From: Planctomycetota bacterium
GTDB taxonomy: Bacteria; Planctomycetota; B15-G4; SIAN01
Length of the DNA: 64,000 bases
Reading direction: 5' to 3'
NCBI GenBank assembly: GCA_028289345.1
Contig: JANQQL010000028.1
Coordinates: 1 to 64,000, forward strand
Shown one piece after another: positions 43,230 to 51,318 of this stretch (within the stretch, counting starts at the first letter, position 1; each line of letters opens with the position of its first letter). The position numbers were made by a program, and so were the translations under genes. Under the pieces are notes generated by a model, which worked only from the letters and a program-made list of their open reading frames with translations, made no database searches and was not told the DNA's origin.

Positions 43230-44429
43230 TCACTCTGCGAAGTGGGCAATGAGTCCGTTGGATGCGGCCCAACCCCGCTTCGCCGTGGGATCGATGATCC
43301 AGTTCTGGAACCACAGACGCACGTCAGGAAACTGGTCGTCGGGCCAAGTGCTGGCCAGGGTGAGATTCCCTTGGGAATCGGTGAAGAAGCCGAAGACGAA
43401 CACCTCGGGAAACGGAACCATGACGCCGCCTTGGAACGGCGCGTAGAGCGGAGACGCCCCAAAGATCACGGCGAACGGCGCGTTCGGCGCAGCGCCGCTC
43501 AAGCGAAGCTCGAAGGGCTCCGCCCCGAGGACTTGGCCGGCTCCTTCCAAGCGTGGCTCGCCGAATGCCCCGGCGAGCGCGGTTCCGGTCAACTCGGTCC
43601 ACGGCCGCACGAACACATCCCACTTGGCGCGTAGGTATTCGCGCAACGCGTCTCGCTCATCGGCCGGCGGCAGGGCATCACAAAAGACGTACTCCATCGA
43701 GTAGTCGTCCCAATGGGAGTTGCCGTCTCCATCGTGGCCAAGGCCGGACACCGCAAACACACCGGTTGCTTGCAGTCCCGGTGTGGTGATGTCGTCGCCG
43801 TTGCCGAGACAGGTGAGAGAACCGTTGGCGTCTCGCCAGATCTCGAGCAGCAGGATGCCGTGGGGGCAACTTCCCGGCAGCGACAGCGGATACCCTTGGC
43901 CCTCGATCACGATGGTCAACGTGTCCGTGGCCTGATTCAAACGCACGTAGTTTTGGGAGTCGGTGCCGAACAGCTCTCGAATCCCATCGGTGCGAGTGTT
44001 CATGCAGACCGCTGCCAAGTAGAAGTCGGCGCCCGCATCAAGGCCGCTCTCTTGATAGAAGACATTCCCGAAGACTTGGGAACCGTCCGCGTACTGGTCC
44101 AAACCAATCAGCGGAAGATCCGTGTGATACGCCCCTCCCTTCACGGTCTCATCGAGCGTCAGCCCCAGCTGGTAGGCGGGGCGTCGCGGCTGGCCAAGGT
44201 TGGTGAAGTGATTGCCGCGACCGGAGCGGTCCGTCATCCAGCGGATCAAGGGACCATTGGTTCCCTGGATGATCGTCACGTTTTCGCTGTTCTCGCCCGC
44301 CCAGCCCCACGCCCACAGCTCGTTGCCAAGGATCTCTCGGGGATCTTGTGCCCAGCAGTTCGGCGCAATCACAAGAAAACCCAGCGCCGGCAGAACGGAA
44401 CGGCGGAACGTGACGCTCACCAAGCCCAC
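43230..44429 (-). CDS. Exported LamG-like protein with planctomycete-type C-terminal module
   Basis: The 399-residue protein has a signal peptide (cleavage near CWAQD) and a beta-sandwich body of LamG-like appearance: LIRWMTDRSGRGNHFTNLGQ, FYLAAVCMN and AMEY-type segments (DYSMEYVFCDALPPADERDA, followed by LREYLRAKW, the usual end of this domain). The last 110 residues form a beta module FELRLSGAAPNAPFAVIFGA ending with the W-x-x-WI-x-DP-x-ASNG motif. GTG 44429 is preferred because GGAGG lies seven bases upstream. A possible remnant of the same end module is at 27097. Confidence 0.7.
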   Translation of the reverse strand: MGLVSVTFRRSVLPALGFLVIAPNCWAQDPREILGNELWAWGWAGENSENVTIIQGTNGPLIRWMTDRSGRGNHFTNLGQPRRPAYQLGLTLDETVKGGAYHTDLPLIGLDQYADGSQVFGNVFYQESGLDAGADFYLAAVCMNTRTDGIRELFGTDSQNYVRLNQATDTLTIVIEGQGYPLSLPGSCPHGILLLEIWRDANGSLTCLGNGDDITTPGLQATGVFAVSGLGHDGDGNSHWDDYSMEYVFCDALPPADERDALREYLRAKWDVFVRPWTELTGTALAGAFGEPRLEGAGQVLGAEPFELRLSGAAPNAPFAVIFGASPLYAPFQGGVMVPFPEVFVFGFFTDSQGNLTLASTWPDDQFPDVRLWFQNWIIDPTAKRGWAASNGLIAHFAE

Positions 44430-44643
44430 AAGCATGCCTCCGTTGGAGAGGGCCTCCGGCAGTGCTGGAACCGGAATCCCTCGAGTCTCGTTGTGCCCGA
44501 CGAGAAGCGGCGGATCTTAACGAAGACCGAGTCGCGCTGCGCAAAGTGACGCGATCCCTGGGAATGTTCGTCGAATGTTCGGACCGATCCCTGAGCACGA
44601 GAATCAAAGAACGCGATTGCCCGCTCGTTCGTGGACGTCGGAC

Positions 44644-45438
44644 TCAAGGAATCTCGTCGGGTTTCCCCGAGAGTTCTCGAAACTGCCCGGGCGTTTGGCC
44701 GAGCGCCTTCTTGAACATTGTGATGAATGCGCTGGTGCTTTCGTATCCCGCATCCATCGCGACCCGATTCACGGAAAGCCCTTCGGCAAGGAGGCGAACC
44801 GCGTGCAGCAATCTTGCTTGTTGGCGCCAGCGTCCCACGGTGCATCCCGTCTCTTTGCGGAAGATGCGCTCCAGGGTGCGAGCACTCGCGCCAACTCCCT
44901 CCGCCAAAGCATTCAAAGGTTCGGTCCCCGAGGGATTCGCGAGGATTCGATCCGCAAGCTGCCGCGCTCGCCCATCTTTCGGGAGAATCACTTCGAGAGA
45001 AACCTTGGGCGCTTGCTGAAGACGATCCACCAGCACTCGCGCCAAGCGTAGCTGAACCTCATCTCGATCTTCCAGGCTGCCCTGATCGACGATGTCGAGG
45101 ATCAGCTCTCGCAAGAGCGGGGAGACGTGCAGTACCTGACAGGAATCGGGAAGCGACTCGGCCAGATCCGGCCGCACGTAGAGGGTTCGCATTGCCACTG
45201 GGCCGCTGCATTCGATGCTGTGGACGAACTGCGCCGGGATCCAAACCCCGCGCTGGGTCGGGACGATCCAAACCTGGCTCTCGGCGGCCACCCGCATCGC
45301 CCCCTCTCGAGCGAACACGAACTGCCCCCAGGAATGTTCGTGATCGTCGATCCGATGGCCAGGGCCCAAACCCAAGGCCAGCGATCGCACCGCCAGGCGT
45401 TCCGCAGGAACAACAGCAGGTTGTCGGGATTTCGTCAT
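44644..45438 (-). CDS. AraC-family transcriptional regulator with cupin domain
   Basis: The 264-residue protein has an N-terminal cupin-like sensor (GHRIDDHEHSWGQFVFAREG, GVWIPAQFVHSIE) and a C-terminal pair of helix-turn-helix motifs (LNALAEGVGASARTLERIFR; VNRVAMDAGYESTSAFITMF), close to the AraC/YdeC and NimR type. The ATG at 45438 gives the family length. It is divergent from the VOC protein gene across 106 bp that holds an inverted repeat. Cupin AraC regulators often control the adjacent divergent gene, so the VOC gene is the likely target; the inducer is unknown. Confidence 0.87.
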   Translation of the reverse strand: MTKSRQPAVVPAERLAVRSLALGLGPGHRIDDHEHSWGQFVFAREGAMRVAAESQVWIVPTQRGVWIPAQFVHSIECSGPVAMRTLYVRPDLAESLPDSCQVLHVSPLLRELILDIVDQGSLEDRDEVQLRLARVLVDRLQQAPKVSLEVILPKDGRARQLADRILANPSGTEPLNALAEGVGASARTLERIFRKETGCTVGRWRQQARLLHAVRLLAEGLSVNRVAMDAGYESTSAFITMFKKALGQTPGQFRELSGKPDEIP

Positions 45439-45452
45439 CACCTGGCATTCTG

Positions 45453-45493
45453 GCACGATCCGAGATTCTCCACCACCGCTATGGTGATCGTGC
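45453..45493. promoter_or_regulatory. Inverted repeat between the araC-type and VOC genes
   Basis: GCACGATC (45453-45460) and GATCGTGC (45486-45493) are perfect eight-base arms, with an inner CACCA...TGGTG pair. The position in the divergent promoter region suggests an operator of the AraC-type regulator. A T-run after the right arm allows a terminator-like reading, but no gene ends here. Confidence 0.5.
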
Positions 45494-45544
45494 TTTTCGT
45501 CACTGCCTCCATTCCCCTCACTCCTTTCACCAAGGAATCGAACC

Positions 45545-45937
45545 GTGGCCAATGATCTCGCCCACTTCGCCATTCACGCCGACGATTGCGAGCGTGCCAA
45601 GCGCTTCTACGAAGAGGTGTTCGGATGGACGTTCGAGCCCTGGGGCCCTCCGGACTTTTGGCTCATTCACACCAGTGACAAGGCCCCCGTCCGTGGCGCG
45701 TTGCAAAAGCGTCGCGAACCGGTCTCCGGGACCGGCATGATCGGATACGAATGCACGATCGCTGTTCAGGACGTGAAAGCCACCGCTCAATCTGTCGAGA
45801 ACGCCGGAGGAGTGGTCACCCTTCCCCCCATGCAACTGGAAGGCGTCGGCACATTGATCCAGTTTCGGGACCCCGAAGGAAACGTGGCAGGAGCAATGCA
45901 ATACCTTCCGGAGATCGCCCACGGCCAACGCCCCTGA
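45545..45937 (+). CDS. VOC-family (glyoxalase/dioxygenase fold) protein
   Basis: The 130-residue protein has two beta-alpha-beta-beta-beta modules of the vicinal oxygen chelate fold: HFAIHADDCERAKRFYEEVF near the N-terminus and GTLIQFRDPEGNVAGAMQY at the end. His7 and the acidic residues near the ends may hold a metal. It is divergent from an AraC-type regulator. GTG start at 45545 with AAGGA upstream. Members range from glyoxalase I to antibiotic-resistance proteins; no substrate can be assigned here. Confidence 0.85.
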   Translation: MANDLAHFAIHADDCERAKRFYEEVFGWTFEPWGPPDFWLIHTSDKAPVRGALQKRREPVSGTGMIGYECTIAVQDVKATAQSVENAGGVVTLPPMQLEGVGTLIQFRDPEGNVAGAMQYLPEIAHGQRP

Positions 45938-45938
45938 G

Positions 45939-46379
45939 TCATTGGTCCAGGTGTTCGTCTCGCGGGGATGGCAAGCGCACAATCACTGCGATACCGATCA
46001 GGGCCAAGAGGGCGACCACCACGGCCCAACCCGGGGAGAGATCCGACAAGGCGATCGTTGCGACGACGATCCCGACCACCATGACGATGGCACGGGCTTT
46101 CACAGGAGGGCTGACTCCCCCACGCGTTTGCCAATCGCGAAGGATGGGACCGATCCACCGCGTCTTGAGCAATGCCTCGTTCATCCGAGGCGACGTGCGG
46201 ACCAAGAAGTAGCTGGTCAACAACAAGAACGGGGTGGCGGGGAGAACCGGCAAGACGGCTCCGAGCACTCCGACAAGAAAACAGACACCCGCGGCAAGGA
46301 GCGACAAATAGTAACGAGGACCCCGGCGGATCTTCGTCGGGGTCCGGTTCGGCTTGGTCTTTGGCTCCAGCGTGGGCAA
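45939..46379 (-). CDS. DUF454/YbaN-family membrane protein
   Basis: The 146-residue protein has three to four membrane helices and the YbaN signature: GVLGAVLPVLPATPFLLLTS then SYFLVRTSPRMNEALL and RWIGPILRDWQTRGG. E. coli YbaN is of unknown function. The TTG start at 46379 is supported by GGGAGG five bases upstream. It ends two bases from the convergent VOC stop. Confidence 0.85.
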   Translation of the reverse strand: MPTLEPKTKPNRTPTKIRRGPRYYLSLLAAGVCFLVGVLGAVLPVLPATPFLLLTSYFLVRTSPRMNEALLKTRWIGPILRDWQTRGGVSPPVKARAIVMVVGIVVATIALSDLSPGWAVVVALLALIGIAVIVRLPSPRDEHLDQ

Positions 46380-46474
46380 GCGTTCCTCCCTTTTTGGGTG
46401 ATCGGACGCAGCGCGTCGTCACGATAGAGGAAACCCGTGCTGCGCTTGCCTTCCTTCGGGAGCCCCCCACGAAA

Positions 46475-46512
46475 GACGCCACGAAACCGGGAAAACCCGA
46501 CTTCGTGGCGTC
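46475..46512 (-). terminator. Terminator of the Trp-rich repeat gene
   Basis: GACGCCACGAA (46475-46485) pairs perfectly with TTCGTGGCGTC (46502-46512), with an inner CGGG-AAAA-CCCG. It lies 70 bp downstream of the minus-strand stop at 46583. On that strand the stem is followed by TTTC. Confidence 0.65.
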
Positions 46513-46582
46513 ACCGCAGTTCTTTCCAGCGGCCTCGAGACCAGATGCGGCCAGCCTCAAGGGTCCAGCCCTCGAGGGCGAA

Positions 46583-47923
46583 TCAGCGATCCCGACGACG
46601 CGCCTCACGCTTCATCTTCTCGATCTCGCGACGCAGGTCCTCCAGCTCATCGCGCAGTTCGTCCATCTCTTCCTCGCGAGCTTCGATGGTCGCCCGTTCT
46701 TCGGCAATCTCCTCCACCAGTTGCTCGATGACGTCCTCGTGGGAATCTCGATTGGCCGACGAAGTTTGGTCGTGGATCCGGTCACGAAGCTCCTTCACAT
46801 CCAACACCCGACCTTTGCCGTGCTTTCCGAATGACTGCCCAAACGACTTCCACTTCTTCAAGGACTTATCATTCAGTGTCTCGTGCAGCTGCTCGATCAC
46901 TTCGCGGTGTTCCTCTCCAAGCATCGGCATCGGAGGAATGATCGGGAGAGAGTCGAGATCGAGAGGCATCTCTTCGAGGCTCTCCAGGTTCTTCCAGAGA
47001 CCTTTCAGTTGGTTGAGCCCTCCCCCGGACTCTTCCATCTGCTCAGCCCAGTCTTCCCAACCCTGGGCATACTTCTCGCCCCAGCGCTCCCAGTCCTTCT
47101 CGTAATCTTCCGCCCAGTCCTCCCACTGGTGCTCATACTCGTCGGCAAACTGCTCGGCCCAATCTTCCCAGGCGTGTCCATACTCCTCCCAAGCCCCCAC
47201 TTGGCCTTCCCAGTCCTTCGCCCAGTCCTCCCACTGCTTGCCGTAGTTCTCTCCCCACTCCGACCAGTGCTGAGCGTAGTCTTCTGCCCATTCTTCCCAA
47301 TCCCCGGCAAACTCGTGTTCAAAGTCCTCGGCCCACTTCTCCATGTCGCCCGAGAACATCTCGGCCCACTCGGCCACGCCTTCGGCCATTTTTTCCGCGA
47401 CCCCGCCGATCCGTTCCGCCGCCTCTCCGATCTCCTCGGCACAGTCTTCGGCTTCGTTCCGCTGATCCCGCAACCATCGGCTCACGGCCCGCGCATCCCG
47501 TCCATCAAACTCCTCTTGCACTTGTTCCAAGAGGTCGTCGAACCACTCCTCTTCGTCTTCGTCGTCGTCGCTGGACAGGTGCACGGAACCGGAACCTCGA
47601 ATCCAGTGGCGGCGAAGGTCTTCGAGAATCTCTCGTGCGGCGCGACGCTGGGAGCGATCCATGTCCACGCGGTCCGCCAGTTCATCTTCCATGGCGTCCA
47701 CATCGAGAATGCCCTGCAACTTTTCGACAAGGCGACCCAACTCTCGGGAAGCGTTCTCCATGTCTTCCTCGCCAGCCGCCGCGAGCACCGGCTTCATGGC
47801 ATTGCCGGCAAACGCCTTCTGCAGCGCTGCCTCCGCCTGGCTCCAGGGATTCTCCACCGCCGAGGCGAGCGGGACACTCGCCGCCGCCAACCCCACCACC
47901 GCCAGCCATCGCGCATTCTTCAT
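46583..47923 (-). CDS. Exported Trp-rich hendecad-repeat protein
   Basis: The 446-residue protein has a signal peptide ending near ASAV. Residues about 185-295 are a highly regular array with units of mostly 11 residues: WEEWAEDYAQH, WSEWGENYGKQ, WEDWAKDWEGQ, later WEDWAEDYEKD, WERWGEKYAQG and WEDWAEQMEES. Trp recurs at positions 1 and 4, with Glu/Asp/Lys elsewhere; 11-residue phasing (three helical turns) predicts a long amphipathic helix with a Trp stripe. A second coiled-coil region (EEIAERATIEAREEEMDELR and on) ends the protein. AAGGA lies before the ATG at 47923. I know no family with this repeat; it may bind membrane lipids or polymers. Divergent from the HMA selenoprotein. Confidence 0.7.
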   Translation of the reverse strand: MKNARWLAVVGLAAASVPLASAVENPWSQAEAALQKAFAGNAMKPVLAAAGEEDMENASRELGRLVEKLQGILDVDAMEDELADRVDMDRSQRRAAREILEDLRRHWIRGSGSVHLSSDDDEDEEEWFDDLLEQVQEEFDGRDARAVSRWLRDQRNEAEDCAEEIGEAAERIGGVAEKMAEGVAEWAEMFSGDMEKWAEDFEHEFAGDWEEWAEDYAQHWSEWGENYGKQWEDWAKDWEGQVGAWEEYGHAWEDWAEQFADEYEHQWEDWAEDYEKDWERWGEKYAQGWEDWAEQMEESGGGLNQLKGLWKNLESLEEMPLDLDSLPIIPPMPMLGEEHREVIEQLHETLNDKSLKKWKSFGQSFGKHGKGRVLDVKELRDRIHDQTSSANRDSHEDVIEQLVEEIAEERATIEAREEEMDELRDELEDLRREIEKMKREARRRDR

Positions 47924-48163
47924 GACGTCCTTCTCTCCGATCGTTCTCTCCGGGTCCTCGAGGAGCCCGGCCTTTGGGCGAGGTCGAACGGATCTGTCTG
48001 ATCTCCGATCGACTGCATCTGAGTACGCGCCGGGGGCGAAACGTCGCACCAGAGGGGAGGTTTTCTCAAACTCGCGGATTCGGCACCTTGCTGAAACGGC
48101 TCTGCGTTTCTTCTAATCGGGAGCCACCCTTTTGTTTTCCGACCTCTGTCACGGAGCAAATTC

Positions 48164-48757
48164 ATGAGGAAGAGTCTTTGGAGTGCGACCCTCGCTGGTT
48201 CGCTCCTCGCCGCGGCTTGCGGGGCCCCCCCGACTTGGGAAACTGCGAACGAGCCGTTTCCCACGGTGAAGGCCGGCTATCAGCCCAGTCCCGAGGAATC
48301 CGTGGTCTACGTGGCCAAGACTGCCGGCGGCGGCTGAAGTGCGAGCCGACTGGCCCGGGAGGCCGTCGAAACCATTTCCGGTGTGGGCACGATCTTGATC
48401 AGTGGAAACCTCGCCACGTTCACGGTCAAGGAAAGCGCCCAAGTCGATCGCGCTTCGCTCCAGGCGGAACTGGAGAAGCGCAACATGAAGCTCGAGGGGC
48501 TGCGCCGCGAACGCCGTCCCAAGGCGGCGGCGGCCTACGTGCTGACTGTCGAAGGACTTGGCTGAGCGACCAAAGCCGCCAGGGTCCGTGAGGCCCTGAA
48601 CTCTCAGCCCGATGTCATCGACTCTTTCGTGACCGAGTCCATTGTCCTGCACATGAAGTCCGCCCGCGACCTCAACGTCTCTCAGATCATGACGATCCTG
48701 GAAGGTGTCGACGTCAAGTTCGGTGGAGTCCAGCAAGACCCGAAGATGCTGCTGTAG
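48164..48757 (+). CDS. Lipoprotein with two selenocysteine HMA-like domains
   Basis: The 197-residue frame has two in-frame TGAs, 48335-48337 (Sec58) and 48563-48565 (Sec134). A lipobox AAAC (Cys19) predicts membrane anchoring. Two repeats of a beta-alpha-beta-beta-alpha-beta ferredoxin-like fold follow: YVAKTAGGG-U-SASRLAREA and YVLTVEGLG-U-ATKAARVREA. These align with the metal loop GMTCxxC of HMA (MerP/Atx1-like) domains, so Sec replaces the first Cys of CxxC while the second is Ser or Lys. Each TGA is followed by a hairpin with a bulged U. GGAG lies before the ATG, and a strong terminator follows the TAG stop. A role in binding soft metals such as Cu(I) or Hg(II), or in redox, is inference; two independent UGAs in matching domain positions make a pseudogene unlikely. 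Confidence 0.87.
48347..48368 (+). promoter_or_regulatory. SECIS-like hairpin 1 of the HMA selenoprotein
   Basis: CGAC-T-GGCC pairs with GGCC-GTCG, leaving one bulged U and a CGGGA loop that starts 19 nt after the first UGA. The bulged U below a short upper stem resembles the E. coli fdhF element. Confidence 0.8.
48580..48598 (+). promoter_or_regulatory. SECIS-like hairpin 2 of the HMA selenoprotein
   Basis: CAGGG-T-CC pairs with GG-CCCTG around a GTGA loop, again with one bulged U. The loop begins 23 nt after the second UGA. Two differently sequenced hairpins keep the same design. Confidence 0.8.
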
Positions 48758-48793
48758 TCCCGGCCTTCGGTCGGTTTCGACATCAAGAAATAC

Positions 48794-48833
48794 GACGCGG
48801 CGAGTCGAGACACACTCGGCTCGCCGCGTCTTT
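48794..48833 (+). terminator. Strong intrinsic terminator
   Basis: GACGCGGCGAG (48794-48804) pairs perfectly with CTCGCCGCGTC (48820-48830), extended inward by TCGAG/CTCGG around ACACA, and followed by TTT. It closes the HMA selenoprotein gene and lies before the convergent gene at 48854. Confidence 0.85.
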
Positions 48834-48853
48834 GCGTGGAATGAAACTCATCG

Positions 48854-49801
48854 TCAGTTGATCATGGCCCGCTTGGGCTTGGGCTCCGGATCCTCTTGGG
48901 GCTGCCGGTCCTTCTTCGAGGCAATCTTGGCTTTGCCATTGAGCTGATCGTTGCCGCAGCTGGGCGCAATGTGAAAGGCGACTTCCATCGCCTCTTCTTC
49001 ATCTCCGAGAACGGTCAGAGGAATGACCCACTCGCTCACATGCCAGGTGACCTCGCGGTTGCAGGCCAAAGGCTGAGCGGCGTCGAAGGTGTAGTGGGTC
49101 AGAGTGCCGGCTTGGGTGTCGGTGCCACCGCAAGCAAAGACCCGTTCGTCCAAGCCCTCCGGGCTATTGCCGCCGCGACCATGTCCATCGATCCCACCGC
49201 TGTGACTGATTTGGTCTTCACTCTCCAACAGCACCGCGTGCCCCACTTGGGCCGCCCCGCCGTAGCGAAATCGTTGCGCCGCTCTCCAGCGTCCGTCGTT
49301 GCCGCAGCGGCGACCGCCGTTGATCTCATTCAAGAGAGCAAAGTGGTTGATCTCGTCTCCCTGTCGCACCGTGAGGAACAGGTCCCCTTGACCAATCAGT
49401 GCCGAGCTACCCTGATACCAATGCGCCGCGGCAACTCCCGCGGCGACCGAAACCACCAGATCGTCGCCGTCAACGCGATAGGCCAGAACTCCCTCGTCGA
49501 ACTCGAAACCGGCGGCCGGAGAGCGCTTGCCCCCATAGCGCAGTCGTTTGCTGCCAAAGCTCGGCAGCTCGAACAAGGCATCGTCATCCATGGTCCGCCC
49601 GTGGTAGTCCGAGTGTCGACCCGTTGTTCCGACGCCGTCTTCGATCACGGCAAACCCGTTGATCAGCATGCGCCACGCGGGCGTCGGGGAGACCGCCGAG
49701 GCACTCGAGGGCAAGGCATCTGCCGGAGCCGCCGCCGTCGCTCCCAACACGATCACCCAGGTCGCAAGCCGGGGCGAGAAAACCATGCGAGTGGAATCCA
49801 T
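48854..49801 (-). CDS. Exported protein of unknown function
   Basis: The 315-residue protein has a signal peptide (VIVLGATAAAPADA, cleavage near residue 32). The mature part appears beta-rich with an aromatic/Gly pattern (VLAYRVDGDDLVVSVAAGVA, WYQGSSALIGQGDLFLTVRQ) and several Cys (GGRRCGND, VFACGGTD, APSCGND) that could form disulfides. The tail KPKRAMIN is basic. GGAGG lies six bases before the ATG at 49801. I do not recognise the family. It is divergent from the acetylesterase-like gene at 50034. Confidence 0.6.
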   Translation of the reverse strand: MDSTRMVFSPRLATWVIVLGATAAAPADALPSSASAVSPTPAWRMLINGFAVIEDGVGTTGRHSDYHGRTMDDDALFELPSFGSKRLRYGGKRSPAAGFEFDEGVLAYRVDGDDLVVSVAAGVAAAHWYQGSSALIGQGDLFLTVRQGDEINHFALLNEINGGRRCGNDGRWRAAQRFRYGGAAQVGHAVLLESEDQISHSGGIDGHGRGGNSPEGLDERVFACGGTDTQAGTLTHYTFDAAQPLACNREVTWHVSEWVIPLTVLGDEEEAMEVAFHIAPSCGNDQLNGKAKIASKKDRQPQEDPEPKPKRAMIN

Positions 49802-50033
49802 GTCACTCCTCCGAGATGGGCCCTTTGGGGGAACACCGGAGTTACTGCCCCCTCGCGGACCCGGTTCGAGGAATCCGGGGCGGCCGACGAACCCCTTTGA
49901 GATTCTCCCGAGCCGACAGCGGGGCCACTGCGTATGGTCCCGAGATTCCCGCTGGTCCATCCGGACAGCCCGAGGTCAGTCCCCGGACTCTCGTTTCGCG
50001 GGAGAGATGAGCCGAGAGAACCAGGAGAAATCC

Positions 50034-50969
50034 GTGCCGCAGATCCGACGCGTGGGGTTGGTGGCCTTGGTCGCGGTCTTCCTCGCACCCAAGGTCGTTG
50101 CCACTGATTACGAGCTGTACTTCCTCGGCGGCCAGTCCAACATGGACGGATACGGAATGGTGGAAGAGCTTCCCAAGGACTTGCGCCGTCCCTCGAAATC
50201 GGTCCGCATTTTTCATGGATCTTCGACGGCGGACGGCGCCCCGGCGCGCGGTCTGGGAATCTGGAGTGCTCTGCAACCCGGCCACGGTTTCCAGTTCGCC
50301 AGCGACGGAACGGGCAACCGCTACTCCGACCGTTTCGGACTCGAACTGAGTTTCGCCCGGCGACTGCATCAACTGCGTCCCGAAGCAAACATCGCGCTCC
50401 TGAAATACTCTCGCGGAGGGACCTCCATCGATGCCCGTGCGGCCAACACGGCGGGGAGCTGGGATCCTCATGATCGCGGGGAGCACGGAAACTTGGGAGG
50501 GATCAATCAATACGATCACTTCCTGGCCACCCTGCGCCGTGCCACCTCCATCGGAGACATCGATGGCGACGGAAAGCGAGATACGCTGCACCCCCGGGGC
50601 ATTCTTTGGATGCAGGGGGAAAGCGATGCGGCGTTCCACAAAGCCATTGCCACGGACTACGAGGAAAACCTGCGGGAGCTCATGGAGTTGCTGCGTGCCG
50701 CGCTTCGAGTCGACGATCTCCCGATCGTGGTCGGACGCATCTCCGATTCCGGCCAATGGAACAACGGCACGGTCTGGAAACACGGGGACATCGTTCGTCA
50801 GGCCCAAGCCAACTTCGTCGAGTCCGATGGCCGAGCGGCCCTGGTCACGGACACCGACAGTTACGGATACTCGGACCCGTTCCACTATGACTCGGCCGGC
50901 TACTTGGACCTGGGTGAATGCTTTGCCGAAGCGATGCACGAGCTTCTGGAGTCGGCTGGCTCGAAATGA
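50034..50969 (+). CDS. Exported carbohydrate esterase (sialate O-acetylesterase/SASA family)
   Basis: The 311-residue protein carries a signal peptide and the SGNH-type block LYFLGGQSNMDGYG with catalytic Ser, then KYSRGGTS and GILWMQGESDA, with FHYDSAGYLDLG supplying the late Asp/His region (block V-like). The SASA/CE6-like family deacetylates sugar side chains such as sialic acid or xylan. GTG 50034 is preferred because GGAG lies six bases upstream; ATG 50007 would give nine more residues. It is likely periplasmic and could act with the DUF1080 type of protein on algal glycans, which is inference. Confidence 0.82.
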   Translation: MPQIRRVGLVALVAVFLAPKVVATDYELYFLGGQSNMDGYGMVEELPKDLRRPSKSVRIFHGSSTADGAPARGLGIWSALQPGHGFQFASDGTGNRYSDRFGLELSFARRLHQLRPEANIALLKYSRGGTSIDARAANTAGSWDPHDRGEHGNLGGINQYDHFLATLRRATSIGDIDGDGKRDTLHPRGILWMQGESDAAFHKAIATDYEENLRELMELLRAALRVDDLPIVVGRISDSGQWNNGTVWKHGDIVRQAQANFVESDGRAALVTDTDSYGYSDPFHYDSAGYLDLGECFAEAMHELLESAGSK

Positions 50970-51318
50970 GGGAAGAGGCACGACCCTGTTCGACGTCGTT
51001 TCGGAAACTCGCCACGGCCCGAGATTCTCGGAAGATTCCCACCGGTCCGCCGATCCAAGAGGTGTGGATCACAGCGATGCTCGTCGAACGACACTTCGAG
51101 TGCGGTTTCTAAACTCACAGGAGTGGGGTCGCAGCACCGCAAATCCTGTCGAAGATTCGTGGCACCCTTCGGAGTGCTCTGCCGCATTTCGAGCTTGCTC
51201 GCTCGCCAGCATTTCCAGTGAGAGCGCTATTTGCACATAGCTTCAAATCGAATACCATCCCAGTGAGGCACTCAAATGGGAACAGGTCCAAGTTCGCAGT
51301 TCTCCGGAGGCCACCTCG
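50970..51318. other. Intergenic region with a weak promoter candidate
   Basis: About 350 bp without a supported gene. TTGCAC (51232-51237) and TACCAT (51254-51259) with a 16-bp gap could be a promoter for the gene at 51319. GGAGG near 51306 is that gene's ribosome site. Confidence 0.4.
51232..51259 (+). promoter_or_regulatory. Candidate sigma-70-type promoter
   Basis: TTGCAC and TACCAT spaced by 16 bp lie 60 bp upstream of the start codon at 51319. Each box matches the housekeeping consensus at four of six positions, so the call is weak. Confidence 0.3.

Noticed and set aside
34728..48757. Reading the UGA-interrupted genes as pseudogenes or sequencing frameshifts
   Set aside because: There is no frame change at any of the six sites, all are UGA and none UAA or UAG, four genes have the UGA at a known Cys position, and a hairpin follows each.
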